Under the pieces are notes generated by a model. The model was given only the letters and a program-made list of their open reading frames with translations, was not told where the DNA came from and made no database searches. Below, in pieces: positions 1 to 12,519 of a stretch of 64,000 nt of DNA (positions are counted from its first letter, which is position 1; each line of letters starts with the position of its first letter). The stretch covers positions 1 to 64,000 of the forward strand of contig JAQGEQ010000339.1 in assembly GCA_034620365.1 (NCBI GenBank), in the 5' to 3' direction. Source of the DNA: Pegea sp. RAD2-039 (Eukaryota; Chordata; Thaliacea; Salpida; Salpidae). Made by a program: the position numbers and the translations under genes.

Positions 1-779
1 GAATTTTTAAAGAAAATATCTGACAAAAACATCATTAGCTAAAGCTAGTGTTAACCCTAATGATATTAATTATATTTTTAATTGATTTATTTCTAAATTA
101 CCCAAATTTAGTGAAAATAGTATTTTACTGATAGGATCATGTCAAGATAACTTCCAACAAATTTTATTCTGTATAAAAATAGTCGACCTTTTCAGTGGTG
201 GAGAAGAGAATCATTTTAAAATAAAGTAAATAGTAAGGCAAACTGCTTTTCAAGTTATATGCTAAAAAAAGTGCTAAGGATATTTGTGTAGAGAGATGCT
301 ACAAATTATATTCTTTTAAGTACAATTACTACAAAAAAGTTGCAAAGAAGAACGACTTAGAGGATCCTTAATTGGACTGAAGAAGCAAACCTACATGTTC
401 AAAGTTATTGATTTAACAAAAATAAAAAGTTTTACGATAAATATCTAATTGCTTTTTCTGTGAAAGTATATTGAGATGGAAAAATTATTCAGCAAGTTAT
501 CGTGTTTGCAAAACAATGTTGCTTAAAAAATCATTCGAAAAGTAAAAAGTTACAGCTTAGTATTAGTATAAACATCAAATTGATTAGTTTCTTCAAAAGT
601 TAAAAGAATTGATGAAATATTCGGTGACATTAAATATTTTTTATAAATTTACTGATTAAAAACAATCTCTATTTTTTTCAAGAAGGTCATACCAAACTTT
701 AAAATCTTTTTATAATTTCTTATGTTACATCAATTTATTAGGTTGATGTAGACTATAGTGCCTTCATAGTAAAACAAAA

Positions 780-1900
780 TAAAAATATTATGATTTTATT
801 CAAATGGAATTTCTTTGTGAAATGTTTACTGATGAACAACTTGCGTAACTTTTGCAAACTGCATGCTCTAAAATTACTTTTTGACCAACATAATGATCAG
901 AAGTCCAAATTGAGCTCAACTATGATACTAAAACGTATTTGCTTGGACTTTTAGGCTAATTTGTAGATGATTACTTGATTAGTAATAATGCTACTCAACT
1001 TTTATTTTATAGATCTCAGATGTTTTTGCAATCAGGACCTACTTAATTCGTTACCTTGTTAAATAGAATAAGTATGGAAGATATTACAAAAGTTTTTTTT
1101 CCTAAATATTTCTGAGGCTAAAAAAACTTCTTGATAGATTTGATGGAAAAAAGTTTCAAGGAAAAAATGTTTTTGTGAATCGAAATCTCTACAAGAAACT
1201 GATTTTGCAAAATGATTCAATAATTCAAAAGGAAATGAAGTTTTATTGATTATTCATTTTGAAATCACAAACTTAACATTTATCTTAAAGTTTGTTTTTA
1301 ACTACTTATTATATAGAATCAAACAAACTCTTGTTGAAGGACATTTATCTACTTCCGGTCAAGGCACCAGCAGGGCTCCTCAAGGTTCCCTTCTTGCACC
1401 TTTTTTCACTATTTAACCTCATCAGAATACTTGTAGCAATAGATGATGTCAGTGTGTTTGTAAGCAGATTGTTTCATATACAGATGAATCTTATACTCCT
1501 TTTAAGCTTCAAACAGCTCTACATGTTATTGAAAATGAGTCTCTTAACTGGCAGCTCAGAATTCACTCTATTTTTTCACATTGTTCGTTTTAAAGAGTTT
1601 AATTATTCAAATGTAATATTCTTTTGTATTTATTGTTACAAATTATACACTCTCGACTCGAACCGTACTAACCCATTTTATATCTCCACCTTGATTCCCA
1701 TTTCATATCAACTTTTCTCTCCTCTTATAGAGACCTAAATGACCTTATCCAAAAATTTGCAACCCCATCTTTCTCAGCCAAAAACGTTCCTGCTTCTTAG
1801 GCAACTACTTGGATTTAAAAGAGACTGAAGATCCATCAGAAGTTTCAAACTCTCCAGTTATTATCAGTATAAAAGATATATAATGATAATAACCATTTAT
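780..1900 (+). mobile_element. Decayed LINE reverse-transcriptase fragment
   Basis: The clearest part is 1330-1600. There the plus strand reads, with frame changes, APQGSLLAPF-like residues (the RT palm motif of non-LTR elements), then VSYTDES where the catalytic YADD box is expected, then LQTALHVIENESLNWQL, which resembles the post-palm segment ending in a Trp. Stops and frame shifts interrupt it and no end repeats are visible. The limits are approximate. The class (non-LTR retrotransposon) is inferred from motif spacing; the clade is not resolved. It is an old dead copy with no host function evident. Confidence 0.55.
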
Positions 1901-1999
1901 ATAGAGCTTTATTCAATTTGTAAAAGACGTTTAATAAAAATGCTAAGTTCAAATAGTACACGCTACAAACACTCCAAAGTGTGTTACAAAAAGAACTTG

Positions 2000-4200
2000 G
2001 TATATGAAGTTGTAACGCGTACATCGGCTTAACCTCCAGTAGTTCAGCCTCCTTTAAACTATAATTTTTTTTTATTGAGTAGAATAAATACAGGAGCTTT
2101 CAACATCTCTTCTTCTTAAGTGATGGTATGAAGCTCTCTTCTTTCTAAGTGATAGTTTGAAGCTTATTTCATACTTTGTCAAATCTAATCTATCTCTATC
2201 ACAACTAGTCTTATATAAGAGTAATTTCAAGCCTTCTCTGCGCTCTGTTCAACGACTTCAGAATTGTAAGGGGCTAAAGATTCATCGAAAGTTTCAAACT
2301 CTTTGCATCATGCTTTATTGACCTCTTTTCACAGAATAGCCTCGGAAACAAAGCTCTTCAACTCCATATACTGCAATTCGTTAAAGGTCATTTTTGTGTC
2401 TCCGAGGAACTTAAGAACTGTGGGTGTTAGGGAGCTGTTCTACCAAAGATTTGCATTCTGAGTAAACGGACAACGCGACATAAAACAATAAAAAGGATAG
2501 AAAGAAAGTTCCAGAGTTACAACGTTTGTTTTCCCACTTCCACTATTTTCTCTTCCGCCGTGGTTTTTAATAACATCTACTGAAATCACTATAATTCTTG
2601 GGAAAACGCTCATATCTCTCCCGTCGCCGCTTGTGATTACTTCCATCCTGCTCTTTCTCGTTACGAGAATGCTTAAGTCTCCTTGTTAGATCCAGGATAG
2701 CCTATTGTTTGTTCTTTAGTCCGTGAGATATAATTTCTTCTGCTTTCCCCTTATAACTGTTCTACCTCATAGTAATTAAAGCGTCCGAATACTCTTCTAT
2801 TAAGCTGAGTAGCAAACGAATACTTAGTTCTGGTCTTGGCCGTCATCGTAGCTCTTCTCTTATTCCATTTTCTATGCAGCTGCTTCTTAGATGACCCAAT
2901 TTGAACATCACACGAATGATTATAATGTTCTCTCTGCCTACACCTAAAATATTTAGCATTTCGTGTTTATTTGTTACATCTTTAGTGTGTGCCACTAAAT
3001 CCTATTTTAGACCTCTCAACTCAAACACAACCTTCCTATGAGTGTTAAGGAAGTCCCTTCCAAGCACCACCTCTACACCGAGGCCTTCCATAACAAACAG
3101 ACTTACATTTCTAAGGTTTTTTTTAAAGAAGGAGGCATACCAACTAAATATTTCTTTCTATCGAGACGTCCATCATTGCAGGGTTAATTTATCCAACAAT
3201 TTAGTAAACCCAGCACTTGATGCCCTGGGCTAATGACTGCGGCTCTCTCATTTCTTTGCTTTTTTTATGTTTCTTGGGAGACCTCTTCCTACAAAGACTA
3301 TAAAGTCCCTTCTTCCCACATTTAAAACATATGCTCGAACCAGGTCGGCATCTTTTAAGGTCATGAGGTTTACTACCTCCACATTTTAAACAAACTCCTT
3401 TCATAGCTGCTACTGTCGGTTCTACTTGGTCCTCCTATTTAAGTTTCATTAAATCTACTGCTTCTTCTGCAGCTTTGCAAATAAAAGTTGTTTGTCATGT
3501 TATAAAAATTTGTTGTAGATTAGCGTTTATGTGATTCACAAATACTTCACTAAAGTTGGCAAGTAGATTGCAGAAAAAGTAAAATTGGTAACAGCGGTTC
3601 ATCGCGTAAATCCTATAAATCTATTAAGTCTAGACTAAATTTCCTCTTATCCATACCACCCTGGTTGATGAAAATATAAAATTGTATCTCATTGATCTTA
3701 AAATCCTGAAATTTTTAACCTAAGCTTTCAAAAGGTCTTCATCCATGACAACGAGTCTAAATTGATTATTCTGAAGACAAAGAAATCAAACTTTATGGAA
3801 GTATTTGTTACCACTGATCTTGATATAATCATTGCTGTTCACAAAAACAAATCAACTCCTGGAAATCCATCATCATCCTTCTTCACAAAAGGAGACAGAG
3901 ATAAACCATTTTTCTGTTAACCAATATTTCACTCTAGTAGCTTCTTGCAAATCTTCTGACTTATCTTCTTCAGAAATATTTACTTTCTGATTATAATTTC
4001 AGGTTCTTTTTTCAGTGATCATCTTTTACCCAGTCATAATTTACCCAAAATTTATATTTTTAGTAGCTTCTGCCAAATCTTTGAGACGTCGCAAAGAATT
4101 CTGACTCACCTCCATCAGATCAGCAGTCTTCAATTTAGGTTTCTTCCTCAAAGAACCTCCAGTGATCAGCTGTTGTCATTTTCAACCAGTTTCTAAGTTC
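2000..4200 (-). mobile_element. Fossil LTR retroelement, Gypsy-like gag-protease part
   Basis: On the minus strand a gag-like stretch with two zinc-knuckle-type Cys/His clusters lies at about 3400-3200. A retropepsin-like segment with GRDFL follows at about 3100-3000, and further pol-like sequence may continue towards 2000. This order (gag knuckles, then protease) is that of Ty3/Gypsy-type LTR elements. No flanking LTRs were recognised and the copy is broken in many places, so it appears old. Boundaries are approximate. Confidence 0.5.
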
Positions 4201-5150
4201 CTCAATAAATAATTTAACTACTAATATCATAATCACAAAGCTCTTGATTCAGTTTTACATCCCATTTTAGTGAAAACTCTCAGAGTATTGTAATAATCCT
4301 ACAATTATTTTGTAGATAAAGCAATATCTCAAAGATAGACAACAACAAGTTATCATAAATAACTCAGTTTTAAGTTTTCTTTTGGTTTGTAGCAGTTTTT
4401 CTCAAACTAATATTATTTTCTCACTTCTCTTCAATATTGATATCGATGGTATTACTGAATGTTTTTCAACATGCTCTTTACAAAGGATGTCAATCTTTTA
4501 ATACTAAATTAGTTGATCTTCTTTGGAGTCGACTAACTTATAGCTTCGCTACAGACAACGCAATCTAGTTACCAACAAATACTTTTACCTGTCAATAAAT
4601 AAATAGGTTTTAGGACCAGAAATATTTGAATACACTTAAAACTGTTTCACCTCATACATCCGTCCTGAATTAGAGTTCAACTTTTTCATAAAGAGTCCTC
4701 ACGTTGAAAAAGGTATCATAAAACTTGAATCCGTTCAAAGATCGTTTACTGGAAAACTTTCCATAATAATATAACTTTTTCTTAATACAAAGACTGTCGT
4801 TTTAAGGTTAAGATAAATATTTTGCAAAACCGCCAACTTTTCCGCTTTTTACTGTTATTTAAAATTACCAACAGTTTCTATAATCTTCAATGTAATTATC
4901 TCCTTAAAAATGTTAATCTTTCATATGTCAACAGAGGCCCGTCAATCAAGATTAATTCACTCAAGAACAATACTAACATTTTATGGAGCGGTAGCTTTTT
5001 CAAATGGGTAACACGGTTTGGAACCTATTTACCGTCTCTATCATTACATCAAAATATATTACCTCTTTTTAAATTTTGTTAAACAATTTTATTTAAGTAA
5101 TTTTATTAACAAACTAATTTTAATACTGTCATTTTTTAATTTTCTTCACT
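4200..5150. other. No gene recognised
   Basis: AT-rich sequence between the LTR fossil and the dispersed repeat. The open frames here are low-complexity and show no domain or splice-site support. Part of it may be the worn end of the neighbouring retroelement. Confidence 0.4.
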
Positions 5151-5370
5151 TATTCTATTATTTCGTATTTTTGATTTATATTTATATTTGTCGATGTCTC
5201 TGCAAGATTTCTTCTTTTATACAATAATTATATAAAACTTTAGTTCTTCGGATGTTTTTAATTTCTTCTATAGTCATACGATCTTATGTTTGCTATAAGA
5301 GCTTTATAATTCATCATTTGCAGTCGTGCGTTGAATAAAAGAAATAACAAAAGAATACACATTTTTAAAA
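5150..5370 (+). repeat. Dispersed repeat, copy A
   Basis: Shares an ordered series of blocks with 31800-32010: a Tyr/Leu-rich AT stretch, then TCTCTGCA, an AGTCATAC block, and a terminal block near TTTGCAGTCGTGCGTTGAAT. A third, partial copy lies at 5600-5730. The family is not identified. It may be the 3' end of a retrotransposon or a non-autonomous element. Confidence 0.5.
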
Positions 5371-5599
5371 AATATCTAGTGAGTTGTGATGGAAGAGTAT
5401 AATAGTTTTGAGTTTACGACCAAAAGAGGTTTTATTGGAACCTTCCTGTAAACGTTTTAGAAGTCTTAAATCACATACAGATATATCTTTTCTAGTTTTT
5501 ATATCAGAGCAAAATTGCTACTTCATAAAATAACAGATTATGAAACCCTTAGATTGCATAACAAACTTTGCTTTATATATTCTTTTTCAATGTTGTTAT

Positions 5600-5730
5600 T
5601 TTTTACAATAATTACATTAAATTGTGGTACTTAAGTTTTTTTTACATTTTTTCTTCGTCATAATTTCTGTATAATTTGTCATCTGCAGCTGGACGTTAAA
5701 TATAGAAATTTCAGTTTGTTTATTGTAAAA
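5600..5730 (+). repeat. Dispersed repeat, copy B (partial)
   Basis: Contains the block TAAATTGTGGTACTTAAG, matching TAAATTGTAGTGCCTAAG of the 31.8-kb copy, and ends with CTGTATAATTTGTCATCTGC, matching the end blocks of the other two copies. Only the 3' part of the repeat is present. Confidence 0.5.
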
Positions 5731-5879
5731 AATAAACAAATATAACCGATACAAACATCGAAAGAAAAATATGTAACTCATGGTATTTCAGTAATCCCCA
5801 TAAAATATATCAGTAAATAATTACATAAAGTTTAAATAATGCAAAAAATATAAAAAATATTCACAGTTTATAAATGACA

Positions 5880-6560
5880 ATAGGTTAGGCAATATTGAAA
5901 CGGTTCAACTTCTGCTTGAACAACACGACTGATTATGACATGACAATGTCTGATGGCAGCTGGCAGCCGATTCCTTGTATTGATTGTGCGGTATGAGAAA
6001 AAATTCAATTTGATTAATGTAAAAGGAGATATGGGCTTATTAAGATGTTATGTGTGTTGTCTGAGTTGGTATAACTTGAGAGAAGGACTAATGGAAAATA
6101 AATCATCAATCTGAATGTCAATTAAATTGTGATTATTTTTTAAAATAAGAGTTAAGTCGTATTTAATCCGTTGGATTTCCAAAGTATCTAAATTGAAGAG
6201 ACTGAGACGATGTTTATAACTATCATATTTAGTATTAAGTTTCCTGCATACTAATCTCGTAAATGTGGTCTGAACACACTCGAAATTTTTGATATCACTA
6301 ACTTGATATGGCATCTATGCACTAACATTGTATTCAAGAATTGGATGTACGTACAATTTGAAAAGATTGATAAAAAAGCATGGGTCCTTAGAGTTCAAGG
6401 TCTTTATAATAAGATGGACAGGGTTGATTGATTTTGCAAAGATTTTTGAAACATAAATGTGCCATTTAAAGTCAGATGATAGAGTAATGGCAAGGTCTAG
6501 GAGCGAAGACGTTCTTTGAATAATAATAAGTTTTAAAAAGAACTTTTTTCTATAATAGAT
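5880..6560 (-). mobile_element. LINE 3' end (C-terminal ORF2 region)
   Basis: The minus strand from 6314 to 6048 encodes an 88-residue open stretch with FECVQTTFTRLVCRKL, then YKHRLSLFNLDTLEIQRIKYDL. This matches the familiar pattern just after the RT domain of CR1/Jockey-like LINEs (IE.VQrrFTk, Y..RL..L.l.sLe.RR...DL). Upstream codons read LEYN, the usual 'rPiLEY' site. Codons are still partly open, so this copy is younger or better preserved than the one at 1.3 kb. It may belong to the same insertion as 7050-7770. Confidence 0.65.
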
Positions 6561-7049
6561 TGAGCAAAACTAGAAAAAAACAAATCACTGATCAAATTTG
6601 TAAAACTCTAAACATCTTTCCTATTGTCATCAGCCTGAATTCACCTATGCTGAAAATTAATCTTTCATCATACAATTTAGATTTATAAATGACAATATCA
6701 ACCGCAAACAGAAATAAAACTTTATTTTCAAATAAATAAAGGATCAGAAATGTTATTTCGCTGTTAAAATTGAGTTTAGTGGTTCACTACCTGAAGCACC
6801 TCAATTCCGATTTCTTCTTAGAAGTTATTCCATGAAAAAAATCAAAGGTAGTCGAAACCAGTAGGACAACAAGACAAGTTATAAAAGTACTAAATACTCG
6901 TACAAATAATCTTTAAAACTTCAAGCAAAGTCGTTTTAGTGTAATGCTTCAAGTTGACTATGTTCAGAAAAGTGCTAGATCTACAGCCTAGATGTTTTAG
7001 GTCGAATAGGCAACCATCAAAGCGGTATCAAATAAATATTGTGTCCTCG

Positions 7050-7770
7050 CCATCATTGCTTAAGGATTGACTGATTTATCTTGATTGGTTTAGCATCTTG
7101 CCAATGAATCTGGAAAAGGACCTATTTCTCGATAATGAATGCCATTTTCTATCACAAACGGTGTTAAAAGACTTTTACTATACCTTACTTGTCCTTTTTG
7201 ATCTTGAAAAAGCTGCTTCACCAGTTTGATGATTCCTATTTTGCTAACGATATTTGCTTAGAATTGTTCGTGATACTTGTAATATTTTTGAACCTGCGCT
7301 GGAGGAAGAACGTCATTAGATATAAAAGGTACAAGCCTATTCAGCAGAGATCTTTCAAGAAAGGTTATGGTTGTGTGGTTGGAGCGTCTGCTTTGTCTCC
7401 TTTATCCTATACAAGATGATGATCACAATTGTCTCTACCTAACTTCCTATTTTTATAGCAAAATATTAGCAGGTTATGTAAGGTTTTGGACAATATTCGC
7501 CACCGTATTTTTCAACTTAGCTTGCATTCCATCAATACCAGTAGCTTCATCACATTTGAGCTGACTGATTGGTTTTGTGGTCTTTATAATTCAAAGAGGT
7601 TCATCAAGCTCTAAAATTATCTGACAATTTGGTACATGGAGATAAGTTTTATGCAGACTAGAAGCTTAGCGCTGAAGAGTGACTGAAAATGCGCAGACCA
7701 CTGTGACAAGATGGAGTTGTTATCAGTCAACAGAATACTACATCAACACCCATGGAGGATTCTCAGATTT
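7050..7770 (-). mobile_element. LINE reverse-transcriptase N-terminal half
   Basis: Minus-strand frames give CDEATGIDGMQAKLKNT (the K.apGiDgi.aE block of non-LTR RTs). About 100 nt later comes FLERSLLNRLVPFISNDVLPPAQ-like text (klfErvl..rL..fl..n.llp.Q), then LVKQLFQDQKGQVRY, resembling the thumb-proximal segment. Several frame changes and stops are present. The order on the minus strand (this block first, then 6560-5880) is that of one LINE with its middle deleted, but that is inference. Confidence 0.6.
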
Positions 7771-7799
7771 ATGTCTTGGGACATATACCGCCTTAAGGA

Positions 7800-9050
7800 A
7801 AAAAATAAACTAAATGGCAACAAAAACGTTAAGATTTACAACCACAGTAATAATTAGGTTTACAGCAATAAAAGCTAAAACACACAGCTTAATTAATCAC
7901 GAATTGAAAACTAAATATAGTCAGTGAATACATAATAGTCAATTACATCTTTTAGTTATTACAGTAAAAATATTTTCATTCAAAATCTATCAAAATGCTT
8001 TAAAATAGATAAATATTTATTTTATGTTCTTTTTATTGTAGGTCTAAAAGCTTAACAATTGTACCTAATATGGCAATCTTCTAACTTTTTGTCAGTTTTT
8101 TTCAAACTGCCGATTGTAGTTGATTTAATTTAATTAAAATTTGGTTCAAAAAGTTTATCTTTTTGATATGTTTAAATAGGTAGAATATTAGCAAATTTTC
8201 ATTTAAACCTTTTGAGTTTTGTACAAAAGATCTAAATCTTCTTTAAATATACTTTAAATGATTTGGGGCGGCTTCCTTTTACAGCAAGCACACAACAAGT
8301 CTTTACAGCTCATTTAATACATTGACAATTTTTTACCAAGATTGAAGCACAAACCTTAAAGCAAAGATTAGATTTCATGACTCTCAAGTAATACAACATT
8401 TCAAACAGCTAATCGAAGTTATTGACTCCAAGTAGTTGTTTCTAGGTTTGATATAACAAGTTACCAATTAGTTTAATTTCCAACAAACTTTATAAGCTTC
8501 AGTTTTATTTACATGAAAATGTTTATTTTGATAATTCTGTTTTATGCATAACCTTGAAACTTTTATTTAACGACTAGAAATACCGGTCCTCTTTTTATAA
8601 TTCATCTTTTTATGGCTATATTACAACTTTCTTTTAAATTTATAAATTCGTTTTCTTGACTGAAAAGCAATTAGAACTTTTTAACAGACTAAGCTGTTAT
8701 CAATCATTTAAACAGCAATCGTAATAATCTGTAAAATAAAAATCTAATCCAACAAAACTTAAATAGTTCTACTTTACTTGAATTGGTATATATAATCAAA
8801 TGTAGTGATAATTGGGGAAGAAATCCTATTAAAGTTAAAAATCACCTTTTAATTCTTAATTGGATTATTTTCTACCTGTAATTTCAACTATTCACAATCT
8901 CAAAAAACTTGTTTGTATTATATAAGTTCCAACCAAGTTTTTGTAAGATATGAAAATAATTCAGTTTGTTTTAAATTAAATTAAAAATGACAAAATTGTA
9001 AAAAGTCAAATTAGTTCATTACACTGAGGCTAGTATTCAAAACTATAAGA
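7800..9050. other. Gene-free AT-rich stretch
   Basis: No exon, RNA gene or repeat could be supported. A CRE-like TGACGTAA at 9055-9062 lies about 180 nt before the next start codon. Confidence 0.4.
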
Positions 9051-9237
9051 ATAGTGACGTAATAATCATACCATCAACTCTTCATTGACTTGTTATTCTT
9101 ATTTTACAATTTATTCATCGGATGTCATTTCAAAGTGATTTATTTCCAAAATTTTTTTCATATTACGATTATAACTGAATTTATAATTGTTTATTTTCTG
9201 CTACTTCTCCAACTACATCTTCTCAATAAGAAGAACA

Positions 9238-11004
9238 ATGGCTAAAGCAAAAATTTTGCAAAATAAAAAAGCAAAATTGAACTATGCATCTGTAGTTCGT
9301 AGATGGAGACGAAACAAACGTAACCAAAAGATAAAGTTGCTGAAACAGGTAATAACACTTAATAATCAATTAAAATATTTCAAAATCTACTTTTACATCA
9401 AAGATATTTTATTTACAAAACTTTTTCTGACAGTTTATAAAAATGGCAAAAACTAGAAAAGCGAAACCTTTGGCGAAGAATTCAACTTCATGGTCGACTG
9501 TATTGAGCGAGTTGACGCAAAGCAACTCAAAAAAAGCTCCTATTAAGAAGAAGAAACAATCTAAAAAGGTACAAATAACTGAATTATTCTAATTTAAGCA
9601 ATCAAAAATTAGTTAAGCGTTCATCCAGTCCAGTTCTTTTAAACTCTTCTGAATTTTTAACTCAAATGAATTTACAGAAGGGTTCGTATGAGTGCAAACA
9701 CACTTGCTATTTAAATTAGTCAATTCAATCACATTTAAAATTTGTATTAATATTTATTATCAATTTTAAGTGCGCCCTTAACCACCAGACTACAACGTTG
9801 TTATAAATAGCAAATAAATTTTTCTATTTTCCTAGAATCTTTATATTCAGCGATTTTTGTAGAACTGAAACAGCCAGTTTGATTTTATTCAAACTTCTAA
9901 TGATACCATGATGACATTTTTGATGTTAAAAGCCCTCATTCGCATTTATTGTAATAAATAAGTTAATATAGTTTAGTTTGAAATCAATCTTTTGTAAAAT
10001 AAGTTGAAAAACACTAGTACATGGTTTAATGGATTGACAAATATTTGATATACATAATATTAGAAGCAGTTAATACAAGAAAAAAGATTTGTTTTTAAGT
10101 TAAGTTGAAGCTAATTAATATTTTTATTATTATACAGCAAAAAAAGAATGGTAAAAATCAGACAGTCAGCAGAAATCCACAAAAAAAAGAAGATCAAAAT
10201 GAAACGAGCAGTTTGTGTTCTTGGATTACATTGAAGAGTCAAAAAGAAGCAACAACCTCACCCAATTTGACTCTTCAATTAAACAAGTCACAACTGAGGA
10301 TAATTGAAGAAATTAAAAAGAGTTGTGGAGTTTCAACATTTGTATCTAAAGAAAAAAGAGATGAAGCTATTGAACCAAGCTCTGGTGGTAATAGCGTTTC
10401 AAAAAAAGGACAAGAAGGTAGTTTGTTGATTAAAAATGAAAGCATGAAGAAAGATATTAGTGTAGAAATAAAGAAAAAGAAACGTAAATCTACTGTCGAA
10501 AAAACTGATGTTTCGACAAAGAAACTGCGACTAGCTGCAAATCAAAACTTGTCGAAGAAATCTTCTTCAAAAGCTTCAGGAGTGAAGAATAAGCAAAAAC
10601 CAAATGACAAAAGTTCTTTGAAACGAAAAAGTAGTAGTTTTGAAGTAAGATCAAGTAAAAGTGGATCTTTCTTCACTAACCCCTCTTCGGTGTCATCTGT
10701 GTCGTTTTTTGCTCAAGAAGAATTTGACTTTTCAATGTACCATGTACTGCGTCAAACTTCTGAAGAAGAACTAAAAGCTCGTGAAGAACGGACTGAAAAG
10801 TATGTTGCTGAGCAGGCCTTGATAATTGAACAAGGTCTTGATCAGGAGAAAGAATTGATTATTTTATATTCAAACATTGGTGAAGTTCGAGTTGAAGGTG
10901 AAAGTCAAAAGCAAGGAAAAATGCGAAAAGTTCAGAAGCCATCTGAAGAGAAGCCAAAAGTTTCCTTCTGGAGATGGCTTCTGAATAAATGTTACAGAAA
11001 GTAA
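9238..11004 (+). CDS. Lysine/serine-rich basic protein, three exons, unrecognised
   Basis: Predicted exons are 9238-9348, 9434-9568 and 10138-11004, with both introns phase 0 and canonical GT-AG, giving 370 residues. Exons 1 and 2 encode very basic peptides; both begin with a Met-Ala-Lys run. Exon 3 has a low-complexity Lys/Ser/Glu middle with a likely nuclear signal (KKKKRK), a Ser-rich stretch, a more acidic helix-like region (EEELKAREERTEKY), and a short aromatic/basic end (WRWLLNKCYRK). I recognise no domain. Basic composition suggests a nuclear, chromatin- or nucleic-acid-bound protein, but that is inference. The start is the first ATG after a TATA-poor upstream region and fits exon phase. 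A polyadenylation signal AATAAA lies at 11068-11073. A truncated copy follows at 12.5 kb. Confidence 0.7.
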
Positions 11005-11104
11005 CTGGTGCAGAGATGTAAATAATTTTTGAGTTAGTTTTTGAAAGTGTGTACATACTGTTGTAAATAAAACGAAAAAAATCAAACTTTGTATTTTCAT
11101 TCAT

Positions 11105-12515
11105 TTTAAAATAAATATTCTCAAAACTGTCAAGAAGTTATATCTTGATAATACTTGTTAAGAGCTTTAAATATGATCAGACTGATTAAACTAGATTAAA
11201 TCCTATTTTGAGAGTATTATTTGTTTTCAACTTTCATGTTTAGTTTGTTTGATGTGGAAAGTATTGCAAAATGCTTTTAATAATAAGTAAGCTTCTAATA
11301 TAAGATCGGCAAGAGGAAGAGTGTTGTTGTCCGAAAGATCAGATTTGTACCTTCTACCCAGACAAACGTGAGTCACTTGTTTATATTCTACAAGTCTATT
11401 AGCGGACACAAATTCATCAAATCTTCAGTCAGAACGATATTTAATAAGCTTTGAAAGCAGTCATTATAGAACATCTGCTTCAGCAGATCGAGGAATCGTG
11501 AGCTGTAGTTGACCCAACAAAAGTAACCAAATTTAGAATTAATAAAATCAGACAAAGTAATAAAGTGCAACATCCCAAAAGTGGCTAGCCAGGTAGCGAA
11601 AAGCTGTGAAGAGTTTGGAGAAATACTGTTAAGTCTGTGCTAAATGGGTTTCTGAGAGCCAGAAAAATGAAAAGCTCTGATAATATCAGTCGAAAAGGTG
11701 GGCTCTTTGAGTACCATAACTACAAGACCGCTATGCTGATACAGTTGATTCATAACTGCATCTGCAAAGGTAAAGAGATGTACAAAAGAAGGGTTGCGAC
11801 AGTTCTCGTCGTAAAAGCTTTCTTTTTGTGAATTGTGTAAATATTGATGTAAATATAACAAAGAAATCAAACTGAATATTTCTATTTTATTTAAGTGAGA
11901 GTAATATTTATCTATAATTTATTTATAAGCAATACAACGTTTGATAATCTTATTCTGGTTGTTCCCATTCTACAGATTCAAAGAAGTTTGTATTTTGTGA
12001 GTGTAGCTCCAATTATTGGCAACATAGCTTAAACAAGAGCAATGAAATTAGAGATGAAATCCCACGATTTGATGCACAGAATGATTTAGAGGTAGCGTTA
12101 GAGGAACGTTCCAGATGCCACAAGTGAAAAAAGTAGTTCTCAAACAATACAACAGTAATCATAGTAATTAGTAATTACATAGAATGTTCATAATACAAAG
12201 GAGAAAAAGAATTAAATAAAAGGAGCAAATAAAATCCCTGTAATACCTCTGTAGTTGTTGGAATCGGTCCTTGTTTGCAATTCTTTGGAAAGTTTTTAAT
12301 ATTAAGTGATTCTGATTTTTTTTTAAATGATATATAATGGTGAAAGTGTTAGCGCGAAAAAAAAATTGATTAATCTAAAATTAAAATTATTTTTTAATAC
12401 TAATTTAAAAAATTATTAGTTAATTTAAAAGAAAAAGGTGGAAACACTTTGAATTAAAAAACATTTGTTTGGTTATTATGTGCTTACAATAGCATGAAAA
12501 AATGCGTTACGTGAA
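11105..12515. other. Spacer between the basic gene and its broken copy
   Basis: No convincing gene. The stretch 11826-11900 resembles the 3' untranslated tail of the upstream gene at 11050-11110 (GTGTA..TA.TG.TGTAAATA.AAC.AA..AAATCAAACT), suggesting another fragment of the same duplication. A 64-codon frame ends at 11831, just upstream; its codons show no recognisable family. Confidence 0.35.
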
Positions 12516-12519
12516 CCCA

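Noticed and set aside
4822-5227. Two overlapping plus-strand frames of 86 and 69 codons
   Set aside because: Low-complexity Phe/Leu/Tyr-rich translations of AT-rich DNA, partly inside the dispersed repeat.
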